51,000 nucleotides of DNA from Owenia fusiformis (lineage: Eukaryota; Annelida; Polychaeta; Sabellida; Oweniidae): NCBI GenBank assembly GCA_903813345.2, contig CAIIXF020000805.1, forward strand, positions 1-51,000, written 5' to 3'. Position 1 is the stretch's first letter, and each line of letters begins with the position of its first letter. Position numbers and translations under genes: made by a program. Under the pieces are notes generated by a model. It saw only the letters and a list, made by a program, of their open reading frames with translations, did no database searches and was not told the DNA's origin. This document shows, one piece after another, positions 33,701 to 45,700 of the stretch.

Positions 33701-36700
33701 TTCAATAATATTCTTCGAAATTTGGTATACATATAGCAAAGAGTATGCTTATAGCGTTAGCCTTTTGCCGCCTGAAGTATTTTGACCCATTTTTGAGATG
33801 AAACCCATCGATTTTGATCACAAAGAAATATTTTTACGAAACATCCATAGGCCATGAATAATACGACTTTTTGAATTACAGGTGGATTGAGTGAAGAGGT
33901 ACAGTTACAGGAGGCCATGAAGCGTAGCCTTAGTGATATAGGAAATGGAGCTGATCAGAGTTGCATGCAGAAACAAACGGAGATGACCAACGAAGAACGT
34001 ATAGCTGAAATGGTCCGACGTAGTGAAGATAAAGGTATGATAGGAATGCTTTGGGCTCACATAGCATATAGCACATACACCCAGAGAGAATAAAAAATTT
34101 TAAAAATTAAAACGCGTCTCCTTCAAAGGGGATAATATTGGATACACATTTTATTTGCATGTTCATGAATATCTCTAAGAGCATAACATCGATTTTAAAA
34201 AATCAGTTTGTTTTTTGGTCGGAAAAACTCATCAACTACATGTGCTTGTCTCTACAAGAGGATCCTATTTGCAAGTATATACAAGTATACGAGTTCTAAT
34301 AACTAAAAGAACAAATCGTGATAAATAATTTGAGAGTTTGGGGCATTTTCCCTCATATAAAAATATACTAAACAGGGGGTCATTCAAAGTGATTTCGTAA
34401 AGTTAAGAATGTCCAAATAAACTGTTGAAACAATGAATACAATTAGGTAATAGAAAAGAAACAATGGATTCTTAACTTTTAAAAAGCTTCTGTTAATTAC
34501 ATTAGCATCTTCAATCGACATATCGTGAAAATGCATAAAAATGATTGACTTTATGTCTTAGATTATGCATGCTAAAACATGTCCCTGGCTCAGATTGATC
34601 TACTTTACTCCGGGTTTGTAGAAAAACTGGGTACCGGGTAGTAAATCATCCATGCTGGCTTCAAACTTGGTACCCGGTACTCGTCGAAAAGGTAACAGGA
34701 CAACTCATCCCTAAGACAACTCATCCCAAGACAACTCATCCCCAAGACATCTCATCCCAAGACAACTCATCCCAAGACATCTCATCCCAAGACATCTCAT
34801 CCCAAGACAACTCATCCCAAGACATCTCATCCCAAGACAACTCATTCTCAAGACAACTCTTCCCAACTTGAAATATAAAATAATTTTAGACAATTAATTT
34901 TAACTTTTGAAAGAATATTTCAAACATTTTAGAGATTTTAGCAGTAAGCACACTGTGTTTGGCCATGGAATATATTTTGTATTTTGTAGTTAGTTTAGTC
35001 TAGTTTTAGTTAATTCTTGTTGATTGATTGAGATAAAGATAAACATGTTCAAATTAATATAATCTTTGATTATTAAATCAAAGATTATCAAGGGTGTCAG
35101 ATGTGGATTAACGCAATAAGAATGTATTATCCGGATAATTATCAGAATAATTCTTCCAGATTAATTCAGTCTTTGTTTTAAATGTTTTGTTTAATTCCAA
35201 CGGAACGTAAAAGTAGAACATAACTTTCAAGTGCCATTTCGAAATGCTAAAAATGATCAATATTAAGTTTGAGTGTATAATCAAATATCACTTTGTAATC
35301 GTAGAAATTAAAAAAGGGATATATATAATATAGAGGACTAATTAAATAATTTATCAATTATACTAGTGGGATGACTTGTCTTGGGATGAGTTGTCTTGGG
35401 ATGAGTTGTCTAGAAACCGTCGAAAAACCGAGTTCCGAAAAAACGAAAAATACGAATATATAACATATATATCATTTGAAAACGTGTAAGATTTGTTTTG
35501 AATTTACAAAAATGTATGTAACTTCCTTCAAAATTGAGTTAGAAGCTTCGAATAAAAAGCATTTTAAGGCTATTTTCTTCCTCTATCATCATGGTCACAT
35601 ATCCGTTGGTTATGGGGGAGGGGGAAGGTGCAATTGCACAATCGCACCCCCTCCTGGCTACGCCTATGACATTGTAAGACGATTTGAAAAACATGACAAA
35701 TCAATCTTACTCTATTTTCAATAGTTCGTATGTTGGTACGTGAATTGTTTTGATTATAACTTAAATCTATATAGCTATCGTTACTTTAGCAGAGAGGTGA
35801 CGTGTGTAAAATGTAAGGTATGGCAAGCCATTTTCAAAGGGCTATATCTTTAGTTCGAAGAATAAGTTAACCACAAAATCAAATGGTTCTGTAAGATCCT
35901 TGTCTTATCTTCAATAAATGACATAAGGATGATAATCAAGTTGATTGAATTATCTCTTAAGCTGTCCCTAATCCACCCATCCTCACCAATTTTCCCTAAT
36001 TCAGATGCAATTTTCACCAAAAGTGCAGGCCTTTTTAATAATTTTTAGTGCAAAGTTGTATTGAACTTTAAGACATGATTTTAACTGTTAAGGGGAAAAG
36101 TTAATTGTAAACCTACTTTTTGATATTTTTTTCGTGATTTTTTCGTATTTTTTTCTGATATTTTAAAGTGCTTCATACTAATATTATACAATTACAAAAT
36201 AGAGGGCAGCTAAGTGCCATAAATAATTTGTTTGTTACAACACTCAGCTAGTGATTATAATCCTGTATTTAACCTTGTATTGTTTGTGTATAAAACAGTT
36301 GTGTCATTCACGTATAGCTATTTATATACTGAATAGTTCTTTGTCATTACATGTGCCTGGTTTTGGCTATTCAACCTAGATTCTTTGTTATATTAGCACT
36401 CTCCCATGTATACCGTTCCGTATTTGTGATCGTGATGACATTAATACGGAATAAATCATACCATTTCATGAAAAATGGTGACCTTGTCCTACGGAAATTG
36501 AGATTATGTTTCACAGCAAGTTCACACAGCGATACTGTATAGCACATGCTCTGGGGAATTGATTCTACTTTCTATAGACACTAAACACATCTCTGTCCAT
36601 AGAATAATAAAAAAGCCTTAGGGCCCCAACCTCCTTTGTTTACATTAAGAAAAACGTGAAAAAAGACAAAAGTTGTCATAACTTTTTAAATCTTAATCTG

Positions 36701-39700
36701 TTGAAACCGATTTCACTTGCTAGCGACAGATACTTTCGTCTTTCACGAACCGAACATGTCAGTTTGGTTCGTAATGTCTCCAAATAAACGATTTCAACAT
36801 TTTGAAAAACTCGATGCTGGTCCACGTGTTAATACGGAATGGGTAAACGGTTTCCAAGTGTTAATACGGAATGGGTGTTAAATCGTATACATTCCCGGGG
36901 AAATCATAATTACCATAAAACTTGCAATGATAATTGTTCTGATAGCTTATTGATGGACATTGGACAGTATCTTATTGCATGCAAATGGCACATTAATCGA
37001 CGGCGTCAACACGTGTGTCAATCGCAAGGATTGAATGTACATAATTAGTGTTTTCTTCTTTTTTTCTTGAGTATTAAAAGATAATTTGTACATCGACGGC
37101 GTCAACGCGATAGCTTTACGCCCATTAATAGAAAAGATAGGTTATTGTACTTTTTCTTATTGCATCTAATAGGTAGTACTTTATCGACGGCTTCAACGAC
37201 CGTCAACACCAGGTATTGGTTGTTCATAAACATTTTCATTCTTTTTTATTATTGTATGTAACAAATAATTTCATCCCTTTATGTAACATTCATGTGGGGG
37301 AGTCCCGGACGCCAACTGCTTGGCTTGAAACAAAATAAAATCTTGAATCTTGTATTACATGTAACCACAGCAATTCTTGTGGATATAAAAAACATGATAA
37401 TAAAAGCACCAACAAACATCTGAGTGATTTGTTTACCGAGTTTGACCCAGTTCACCATACGTTAATCCTGTTAATTAGCTGTACTAAGTTTATAATCCCA
37501 AATTAATCATGCGCTCCTTATCAATCCCCTCAATTATTTACCATGAAGTGTTAACTATCCCACACCGCAACGCCCAAAGAACTGCGCGAACACAGATGAG
37601 GTATATTATTTTACGTCTATTTTCAATTCTTATAAGGATACCAAATCATGTAGGCTAGTCAGGCAAACCTTTTTTCGTAGCGGTTATCATACTTTCATCA
37701 AAAACCTGAACCCGCTTTTCAAGATGGCTCGAGTGAAGTTATAATTGAAACTAAATGTCCATGCTACTGAAACCCGTATTCAAGGTATTATGTTTCATAC
37801 TCCGGGTTAAAACACACTCATATTGTATAACACTACTAATTATTTTAATCTTCATTTCATTCACGAGTGCACCGTTTCGTTCATTGAGCTTACTTATTGA
37901 GTCGACCAATTCCGTATTAACACGTGGACTAGCATCGAGTTTTTAAAAATGTTGAAATCGTTTATTTGGAGATATTACGAACCAAACTGACATGTTCGGT
38001 TCGTCAACGACTAAAATATCTGTCGCTGGCAAGTGAAATCGGTTTCAAAAGTTTAAGATTTAAAATGTTATGACAACATTTGTCATTTTTTCACGTTTTT
38101 GTAAATGTAAACAAAGGAGGTTGGGACCCTAAGGCTTTTTTATTATTTTATCGACAGAGATGTGATTGGTGTCTATAGAAAGTAGAATCAATTCCCCAGA
38201 GCATGTGCTATACAGTATCGCCGTGCGAACTTGCTGTGAAACATAATCTCAATTTTCGTAGGACAAGGTCACCATTTTTCATGAAATAGTATGTATTATT
38301 CCGTATTAATGTCAACAATTTCACTAATACGGAACGGTATACAAGGGAGAGTGTTAGGGCAGGCTGAAATGAATAAGTGTGAAAATAAAATGAATTACAG
38401 GGTGAGGCAAAAATGTCATCCAAAGAAATGTTATTAACTCATTCATCCAGTATGAGTTGAAATCATATTTACTTAATTTTACTATGTAAAATCTTTTTGC
38501 ATTTTACCATGTTTCATGGGTTCATTCCTCAAGGTCACAACAGGGCCAATTAAACTTAGTAAAATGAAAGAACATTAAACAAGGTTTTATTATGCGAAAT
38601 ATAGTATTTATAATGTCATATGTTGGGTAAAAGGCGATGATTTAACCTACTTTTGATGGCAAATTCCTTTTAAAGTGTCTCACATATTCGATCAAAATTT
38701 GCCATGCAAACATGTTAGTCTACTTTACTGGCCCCCCTCAGTGGCGGATACAGGGGGGTGCGCGCGGGACGCGCGCCCCCCCCCCCCCCCCCTAAAATCC
38801 GGCATAGATGGACTAATATCAAACAGAAATACATGTTTTCAAGCAGAGACATTTGAAAAAGTATATGAAAAAACAATAACGTGTCAACAATAGGACGTTG
38901 GAACTTTGAAGGCAGCGTAAATTCAAAACTTCGCAAATTAATAAATGTTAGAACACCAATTTTATAATTGTAAAACGTCTTTTTTGATAGTGGTAATAGA
39001 TGATATGCTTCAATTTTAAAATGCCTCCGATGCAAAATAATACACTGCTTGGAAACGATGATCTTAGAAATCGCACCGTCTAATTTTCTCATGAAATATA
39101 TTGTTTTAATTCTCGGACGCTATAGCCGACCAATTTCACTTTGGTAAAACAATTAAATAAAATTCACATTACAATATCTTTTAATCAAATTAGGTGTCAT
39201 GATTAAACTGTGTTACGTCTTTTTGAATCATGAAAATGGACACATGTAACATCGTCTGATGTGTAACATGTTATCACATGTATGTTTGGGATGTTCATTT
39301 TAATTAAGATTTCGGTAAAAACGATTTTAACCAAGGTCGATGAAAATAATTTTACCAAAAACAATAATAGAATAGAATGTTGGCGTTATCTAAGAAAAAT
39401 AAAACTTTTAATTCATTTAATCCAGTTTTTCTGTCCATTTGCAATAAACATTTCAAGAACTTATCTTGATCAACACTCGCCTTGTAAAACGTTTTAACGC
39501 TAAGACGTCTTGGCTATGACTAGGGTCCTAAAACGTTTTAGCTAAGCGCTCTTAGCCGAGAGCTCTTGAGAAAATCTGGATTTACATTACATTTTTAAAA
39601 CGTTTTAACGCTAAAACGTTTTAGCCAAGACGTCTTAGAGCTCATAGTGTAAATCCAACAAGTACCACCAGTCATGTAAGCTTATTCTCCGCAAATTTTT

Positions 39701-42700
39701 AGTACCGGTACAATGATTTAAAAATGTTCAAAAATGATCAGATTGCAGCAAATGGCATTCAAATTCTTGAAATTTCCGGGGACCCCGTGTTGGTCGGTCT
39801 CCGGCCTCCTTTGTTCATCCATCGATCTCGAATTCAAAAATCAAGGCGCACCCCCTAACCTGAAATCCTGGATCCGCCCCTGCCCCTTGCTGTAACAAGG
39901 AACCCAAAACACATTAAAACGTAAACATAAACCAATTAGTCACTTCACTATGCAAGTAAGGGGTGTACGCTGTGTGCATGAACTAACACAATATCAGTGG
40001 TCATTTACTGTGTCAACTTATTAACCCTTGCATATCGTGCTCACTCAAGTATTGAATAATTTTTTATGATCTAAATGTTTGTGGTTTATAAAAAAAATGT
40101 GATATGTTTTAGTTAGAAATACATTAATTAATATATTCATTCAAACAGCACTAGAATGCTGGAAGAAAGAGCAATGGTGACAAAATGCAGACAGAATTTT
40201 CCGTAAGGGTTTCTAACATTTCTGAACACAATCATACATGTACTTCATGTGTACTGTTATTTTTAGTGCTATATTTATAGATATACTTTCACGTATTAAA
40301 ATCATATTTTCCAGCAATGACTTCCAATTCGGAACCACATCCATATCATATTTTCTTCAATAACTCCAAACATGTGTAAACATTGACCATGTGCATCTAA
40401 ATTCAGATTTCACGAGCTCTTTCCTATTCGAGTACCTCATACACCCCTGCATGGATTTGAGTTGGATTCGCCTTTTATACATGAGCCGACATACTCGCAA
40501 ACGCTGATTGGATAAAGATTACGAGAATCTTTAATATGAATGAAGTAGTGGCAGGTACTATTTATACTTAATGAGCCATAAAATAGTAGGTTGATCTGGC
40601 AGTTGTTAGTTGAATTCGCTATTACTATTTGTAATGGGGTTTCAAAGCCCGTGGTCACCTATGTAGTTTCTTCATCCTAGGTCAAATCGACTCAAGAATG
40701 GTGTTATGTTAGATGCAGCATTTATTGATTTCTGGAATCACAGCACCCCTAAGCGTAATCATAATTCCGTCGATTGACCTACAGCATAGGCCTAGGGAAA
40801 AGTAGTAGGAAGGAAAGCATAAGTTTACTCTTTACTACTTTTACATAGACCTATGGCCTAAAGATAAGTTTGGGATCCCTTATTAAAACTAAAACCTCTA
40901 TTTCTAATTACAGCCCCTAAAAGCAACAACCCCGAACCAAGTGGCAGTCATTGAACCCAAAGCCATTTTTATGTGCCAACCTATAATGAGACCCCCTTTA
41001 GTGAATAACAACCAGGTAGTCATCTAAGGTATAAATACATGTTCAGTTTGTAATTTTATAGAAGGTCACTGAATCCTCTAATCGTTCATTCAGTTACGGA
41101 TAAACTATGAGTACTGGGTTTTATGAGAAATAATAGCAGAGGGGCTTGGCCTGAGGCTATTAGTTCTCATATGACCCATTTCGAATAGTTTATCTAACTT
41201 AAACTCCACACTGATTCTTATGAAGGGTAATTGACCCATGATCCAAGTTTCGAAAAATTCTTTTGTATTAACTACATGTATGTGGTAAATGTGTAGAGAA
41301 GTGGGTTGGTTTGATTGGTTCAGCTTCAATGCACTGCATGTATCAGGCAAGGTACATTGGAAATTGTATTTATTTTGTGTTTACAATTCAACTATTGAGT
41401 GATTGAAAATGGTTTAATAAGAACAGCTTCGGTGCACTGCATGTGACAGTCAAGGTGTAAATATTGAGCCAAACACTGTCAATCATATTTTGTGCCACAC
41501 TGGTTTTAGATAGCTGCAGTGTCCAGTAGGGTGTTCGGAAATTTCACTTTTTCACCCGAGAGCTAAGCACATTTGGGTTCCCATTCCTTTTACCCTAACT
41601 AACTTTGATGCAAAATTTCAGATTGCTAGGATGATGTCTTGGTTCTTGGAATTACACCTGAAATATCAACCATTTTGGTGAAAATTCCCCTTTTGAAAAT
41701 TTCCGAACACCCTAAGTGTCCATTCTTCAAAAACAATACAACAAGAATGCACTCCTCTTTCTTACTACTGTACATTCATATTCTTTAAGGTGAAAACGGT
41801 CTTAAATTGACCAATTTTTCAAAAATTCAAATCTGACTTTAAATTTTACAATTGACTTTCAATGACCTTCTCAAAGTAAAGAGGGTCTAAAAGGTATTTT
41901 TCAACTTGCTTCGAATAGACCGAATTTTCAAAATCACCTACAAGTTCTCAGAAGTCAAATCTGACTTTTGAATTGACATTTGACCTCTCAAGCTCAAAAA
42001 GTTCAAAAAGGCATTTTCAACTTGCTTCATATAATCATTTTCTTTTCAAGATTTGACTTGAACTACACGGTGATGACATTTTGCAATGGCAATGCCTTGT
42101 TCTACATGTTGTTATTTCATGATTTCTTTACGAAGTATTGGCTTCGTACCTCATACCCATGTACGTGGGTGGTGATGCAGTTTTTGAAGGGTTCAATTTT
42201 TAAAGTTTTAAAAGATTATTCAATTGTAATGCTATCTGAGGTATAAATACATTCATAGTATCCATAGATGTTAATTGTTAATTTTTTGTTTTTCATTGAT
42301 TGTCAAAATAGCGCCATTCAAAGGACTTTTCAATAGAGAAAAATCCATTCTAAATAAGTTTAAAATATGTCAGGGTATCATTTTATTTAATCACAGCATG
42401 ATTAAAGATAATTGGAATCGTAAATTCACGTTTTAGTGTAGATTGGTTATATAGTGAACGAGCATTTCAATTAGGCAATTTTTATCGAAATAGCAAAGGT
42501 AAACAATTTTGCAATTCTGGCCTTATTTATGACTAGAACAATGTTGGATCTATAAGTCATACACGTAGGTCTACAAGTGCATTAATGCACCTACAATTCA
42601 TATGATCAGAATAATCTGAAACGTTAGAATTGAACTCTTCAAAGAATGTATCATGCCCCAAGTGCGCCGGCACGTGGGTACAAGGTATACGTTTTTTTCA

Positions 42701-45700
42701 TACAAAGCCCGAAGTATTGACTGAGAATATAGAGTGATCGAGTACGTGACAATATCATAATTACACAAGGCCATAATTACACAAGGCCATATACATATTG
42801 TCAAATGGTAAAACCCAACGCATTAAACTGTTTATTCCATAAAAATTCCAATCAGCAAAAACAATCCAATAAAATTTGAAATGAACAAAAAATGCTACAA
42901 ATGTTTGGCCAAACCATTGGAGAAAATTATTATTTGCATGTACTCTGTATACAGTGGTACCTGTTTCAATACCTACTACATATAACACTATTCGAAAGAT
43001 CATTTACAGCAAACTCCTTTACATAAGGCACTTTTGAAACCCCCAATATGGTTGATGATAAAGAAAGATACACATGGGAAGAGTTAATTCAAATAAGATG
43101 GTATTGAATCATGTTTGTTGAAACATCGCAAATGTGTAATATTTCAAATATTCATTTACACTATACAATTCAAATATATAAACAAGTATTTCCTCTTATG
43201 TGTTTTACTAGGTGTTAAACATATTTATGTTTTACTGTACATACTTTACACGACCCAGTCATGTTGACATATCTATGCTCATTTCTATAATACGCAATTA
43301 TGCAACAATGAATACACAGAGTATCTAGCACTCACCCATGTAGAATATATCATGCCATCTATGGAACATTTATAACTCTATCTATAAACATCATTGCATA
43401 AAATAGGGTACATCTAAATGCCGCTCTAAGTGACATCTTTTCATACACTTCACACTAAGGTCATGGCCTATGAGGTAAAAATGACAAATGGATTATAAGA
43501 TAATGCTTATCTCATTTAGATTATTTTTTTATTTTTGGAAATCAATCATGTGACATAGCTCAATGTTTTCGTGCATTGATCTCATTAAAAAATTGCTACT
43601 TTTAGGTAAAAAATTCGGCCTAAAAAAGTTATTGTTTTTGGATTATCCTAATCCCAAAGTAATCAAGTTTTCCTTTTTAGAGGTAGATCATTCCTTACAA
43701 TAAATTGTAAATTTGCCATAAAAGCTGAAATAAAATGCTGCATTTTTGGTGAAAATTGCGTCCGAATTAGGGAAAATTGGTGAAGATGGTTGGATTAGGA
43801 ACAGCTTAAGAGATAATCCATTCAACTTGATTATTATCCTACTGTCATTTATTGAAGACAAGACATGGATCTAGCAGAACCATTTGTTTTTGTGGTTAAA
43901 GTATTCTTAGAATTAAAGATATAGCTCTTTGAAAATGGCTTGCCATATCTTACGTGCTCCTTTCACGGGTAACTAGAGTATCCGCGTATATTGAGTATGA
44001 CCGGTTCTTAGGCTACGAATATGACCTGTTTTGGAAAGTCATGAGAGGCACAGCTGCTTAAAAATGGAAAATAAAGGTCAACTTCTATATTATCCTTTTT
44101 GAAATTGTGTTTGTTGAATATAGTTTATGCTGTATTTAATAGTAATGTAACAAAAAAATGTTAAACATGAGCTATTTTAGCAATGTAACTGTTCATAATG
44201 GAATATCAATCAGAAAGTACAGATTTCTCGCCTTAGAGCCAAATCATTAATATCACAGTAGAAAAAAACAAATTTCAAACCTTTTTATGGCTAACCTGAA
44301 CAAGATCTCCAAATCTCAGTTTATATGATCCCCCGTAGAGTGAGCAAGAGAAGGATTTATCTTTTCCCAGAGGATACGCTTGTGAAATGTCATGGAAACG
44401 AGTGTAACACGGCCCACTGATTGTTTCACAATCGTATTCTCCAATAATGGGGCACCAGTGACATTCGTATTCTCAAAAATTCAAAGATGTATCATATTTG
44501 GACAGAGCAGGCTAAATTATTTAAAATATTCATGACTAATTCGTAGATCTAGCTATATATTATACATAAGATGTGTCATCCTCTTCGGAGTTGCGTTGTG
44601 TTACACAAAAACTGATCAAAGATGCTGGAAACTAGGCTTTTACGGCTTCAATCTAATATTAATACGTTTTCTCTTGATTAAGGCCCCTTGTGATATGCCT
44701 GGCATTATAAGTATACCAAGTATCATTCATTGACCAAGTAGGATAAAAAGAAAACGTTCGAAAGTGTTCATAAAAAGCAAGTACTCACCTCGTCTGTTTA
44801 TAGGAACAGAAATACGGTCACACTCGTAAGCTTAGAACCGGTCATACTCAATATACGCGGATACTCTAGTATCCCGTGAAATTTACATGATGCAACGTGT
44901 AAGATTTTGATTATTAATCATAATTTAATGTATCCCAATTTTCGACGAAACGTCCACTGAAGTGTAAATTGTTATGTCTTACAATGTCATAGGCGTAGCC
45001 AGGAGGGGGTGCGATGGTGCGATCATAACCAATGAATATGACCATGATGATAGAGGAAGAAAATAGCCTTAAAATGCTTTTTATTTAAAGCTTCTAGCTC
45101 AAATTTGAAGGAAGTTACATACATTTTTGTAAATTCAAAACAAATCTAACACGTTTACACGTTATATATTCGTATTTTTCGTTTTTTGGGGTACCCGGTT
45201 TTTTCGACCGGGTACCGGGTACAAAGTTTGAACCCAGCATGGAGGATTTATTACCCGGTACCCGGTATCCGGTTTTTTCTACAAACCCACTTTACACCTC
45301 GTCTGGCCTACTTTTATATTGATATTAATAGTCCAATATTTCACTATTTTCCTCTAAGAAATGACGTTATTAGACTCCAGATGATAATCTGGAGTCTTTG
45401 TTTTGGCTCTTTTCTTATTCTTTCTTTTTTCTTTTTCTTCTTATTTTACTGGTCACTTTTTTTCAACAACTATAAGGTATTCAACAAAAACTATTACATG
45501 GTCAATTTAGGTATAGTATCTGGTTGGTGGGAAATGGGGTCAAATTTTTATCTAAGTCAAAGGTCAAGAATTAGGTCAAATCCAGTTCTTTGTCATTTTT
45601 TCGGTTTTCTCAGTCGTCCTTCAATATTTTCAATCCGTTTTTTTTTCATTGTGTCATTATAAAAAAGTATTATAACACATTTTCGATTTAGTTTTCTGAT

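Larger units (their letters stand above)
34611..36023. repeat. Left arm of the large inverted repeat
   Basis: Landmarks shared with the right arm in reverse: GGTACCCGGT-rich tip, AAAAATACGAATATATAAC (35446), GTATGTAACTTCCTTCAAA (35513), CACCCCCTCCTGGCTACGCC (35645), TATGGCAAGCCATTTTCAAA (35820) and CACCAATTTTCCCTAATTC (35974). The element at 34691-35417 interrupts it. Confidence 0.8.
38675..40531. mobile_element. 1.86-kb extra block in copy B, containing a hAT-like element
   Basis: Copy A reads straight through this position (near 17151). No inverted ends were found for the outer 38675-38738 and 39883-40531 parts, so the outer block may be an insertion of unknown type or a segment lost from A. 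Confidence 0.55.
35816..42655. repeat. Segmental duplication copy B, with several insertions
   Basis: This is the partner of 16208-20160. Relative to copy A it contains extra sequence at 36397-38353, 38675-40531, 41526-41714 and about 41815-42125. It lacks the insertions at 17182-17468 and 19596-20147. Similarity ends near 42655. The extra block 41815-42125 may be a deletion in A rather than an insertion in B. Confidence 0.85.
34611..45288. mobile_element. Inferred 10.7-kb inverted-repeat (foldback-like) element filling intron 2
   Basis: 34611-36023 and 43727-45288 are inverted copies. The tips read GGGTTTGTAGAAAAA on the left and, complemented, on the right. Flanks ACTTTACTC (34602-34610) and ACTTTACAC (45289-45297) match 8 of 9 bases, as expected of an old 9-bp target duplication. 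Each arm has its own later insertion (34691-35417; 43974-44878). Subtracting these leaves about 686 and 657 bp, so the arms agree in length. The core contains copy B of the segmental duplication and several younger transposons. No transposase is visible. An alternative is a chance pair of opposite repeats inserted separately. Confidence 0.6.
43727..45288. repeat. Right arm of the large inverted repeat
   Basis: Inverted counterpart of 34611-36023, interrupted by the element at 43974-44878. Outer sequence is rich in GGTACCCGGT motifs and ends TTCTACAAACCC. Confidence 0.8.

Noticed and set aside
34711-34893. Minus-strand frame with a [10 protein letters not shown] repeat
   Set aside because: This is the 15-bp minisatellite, which stays in frame because its period is a multiple of three.
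36351-38423. Two similar frames (36351-36542 plus, 38208-38423 minus) suggesting a conserved small protein
   Set aside because: They are mirror images because they lie in the two inverted arms of one transposon; similarity reflects the TIR, not selection on protein.
42761-43003. 80-residue minus-strand frame
   Set aside because: No recognisable domain, no splice-site context, and located in the core of the large repeat element.
45186-45662. 158-residue plus-strand frame
   Set aside because: It crosses the tip of the large inverted repeat, the hairpin cap and a 470-bp unit; no domain, and its Phe-rich middle is the pyrimidine tract.
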